Shown here: piece by piece, positions 63,807 through 64,000 of the stretch | Numbering within the stretch: position 1 is the first letter of the stretch | Layout: every line of letters starts with the position of its first letter | Source of the DNA: Paracoccaceae bacterium | GTDB taxonomy: Bacteria; Pseudomonadota; Alphaproteobacteria; Rhodobacterales; Rhodobacteraceae | NCBI GenBank assembly: GCA_026707935.1 | Contig: JAPOVX010000017.1 | Location: 1 to 64,000, forward strand | Length of the DNA stretch: 64,000 nt | Direction: 5' to 3' | Made by a program: the position numbers and the translations under genes | Notes under the pieces: model-generated | What the model was told of the DNA's origin: nothing | Database searches by the model: none | What the model saw: the letters and a program-made list of their open reading frames with translations, nothing else

Positions 63807-64000
63807 GGCAGCAAGAACGGACTGGCTTCGGAACTGCGTGCCTGTCGGAAAAAACATGTGACTATGCGTCACTTGGAACGATGTGACAATTGGAATCAGC
63901 CACCGGCACTGCCTCATGTTGGAAAATGAATTTGGCGGCCATCGGGCAGGCAAGCCTGGATTCCGAGTGTTTGGCGATTGGATGCGTTGAATGAATTCCC

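Noticed and set aside
1..64000. CRISPR arrays, tRNA or rRNA genes
   Set aside because: No regularly spaced repeats and no tRNA- or rRNA-like sequence was noticed by eye on either strand; a covariance-model scan was not possible.

Overview
The window reads as chromosomal DNA of a GC-rich alphaproteobacterium. This rests on gene content: an agl alpha-glucoside operon, fused 2-aminoethylphosphonate (AEP) permease, proVWX-type betaine uptake beside an MttB-like methyltransferase, and glutathione-dependent formaldehyde oxidation. It is my inference, not a database match. Most operons are intact, but they are separated by long stretches without credible genes and by decayed genes. I see no rRNA, tRNA or CRISPR array.

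Layout. 1-3130: 3' end of a transposase, an intact XRE/cupin regulator, a frameshifted LysR remnant, and a TacA-like antitoxin with a broken GNAT toxin. 3134-7740: a cytochrome P450 converging on a polar amino-acid ABC transporter. 8135-13039: an AEP transporter (binding protein, ATPase, fused permease) followed by a class III aminotransferase remnant. 13989-16897: a MATE exporter converging on a FAD oxidoreductase. 15572-26984: a divergent quaternary-amine (betaine) cluster. Its minus arm is proV-proW-proW-proX, a 2-hydroxyacid dehydrogenase and a FAD oxidoreductase. Its plus arm is a LysR regulator, MttB-family methyltransferase and second 2-hydroxyacid dehydrogenase, followed after 230 bases by a desaturase-like diiron oxygenase and a Rieske ferredoxin. 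27014-28028: a third 2-hydroxyacid dehydrogenase, now a pseudogene.

28371-34927 is the most unusual part: a two-gene, translationally coupled unit of locally low GC. It encodes a 776-aa protein with an Ig-like domain and a 1409-aa DEAH helicase with a DUF1998/MZB-like cysteine-rich C-terminus. It resembles the helicase modules of phage-defence systems but carries none of the usual partners. 35593-41237 is mixed: a periplasmic cyclophilin, DenD, a GST, an intact toxin-antitoxin pair with a possibly leaderless mRNA, and a broken Gfo/Idh/MocA oxidoreductase. 41945-49699 is the agl operon with its divergent LacI-type regulator and two candidate operators. 49899-54955 holds a ureohydrolase, SelO, a PhyH dioxygenase, an ornithine-cyclodeaminase-family enzyme and a HAD hydrolase. 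55049-58362 holds formaldehyde detoxification genes split by an AEC carrier. 59514-63806 is an RND efflux pair.

How the genes may work together: betaine import, methyl transfer and FAD-linked N-dealkylation would yield formaldehyde or methyl groups that the glutathione-dependent dehydrogenase and FghA could oxidise. This link is inferred. A recurring architectural feature is that all four ABC binding-protein genes are followed by a GC-rich hairpin before the next gene of the same operon.
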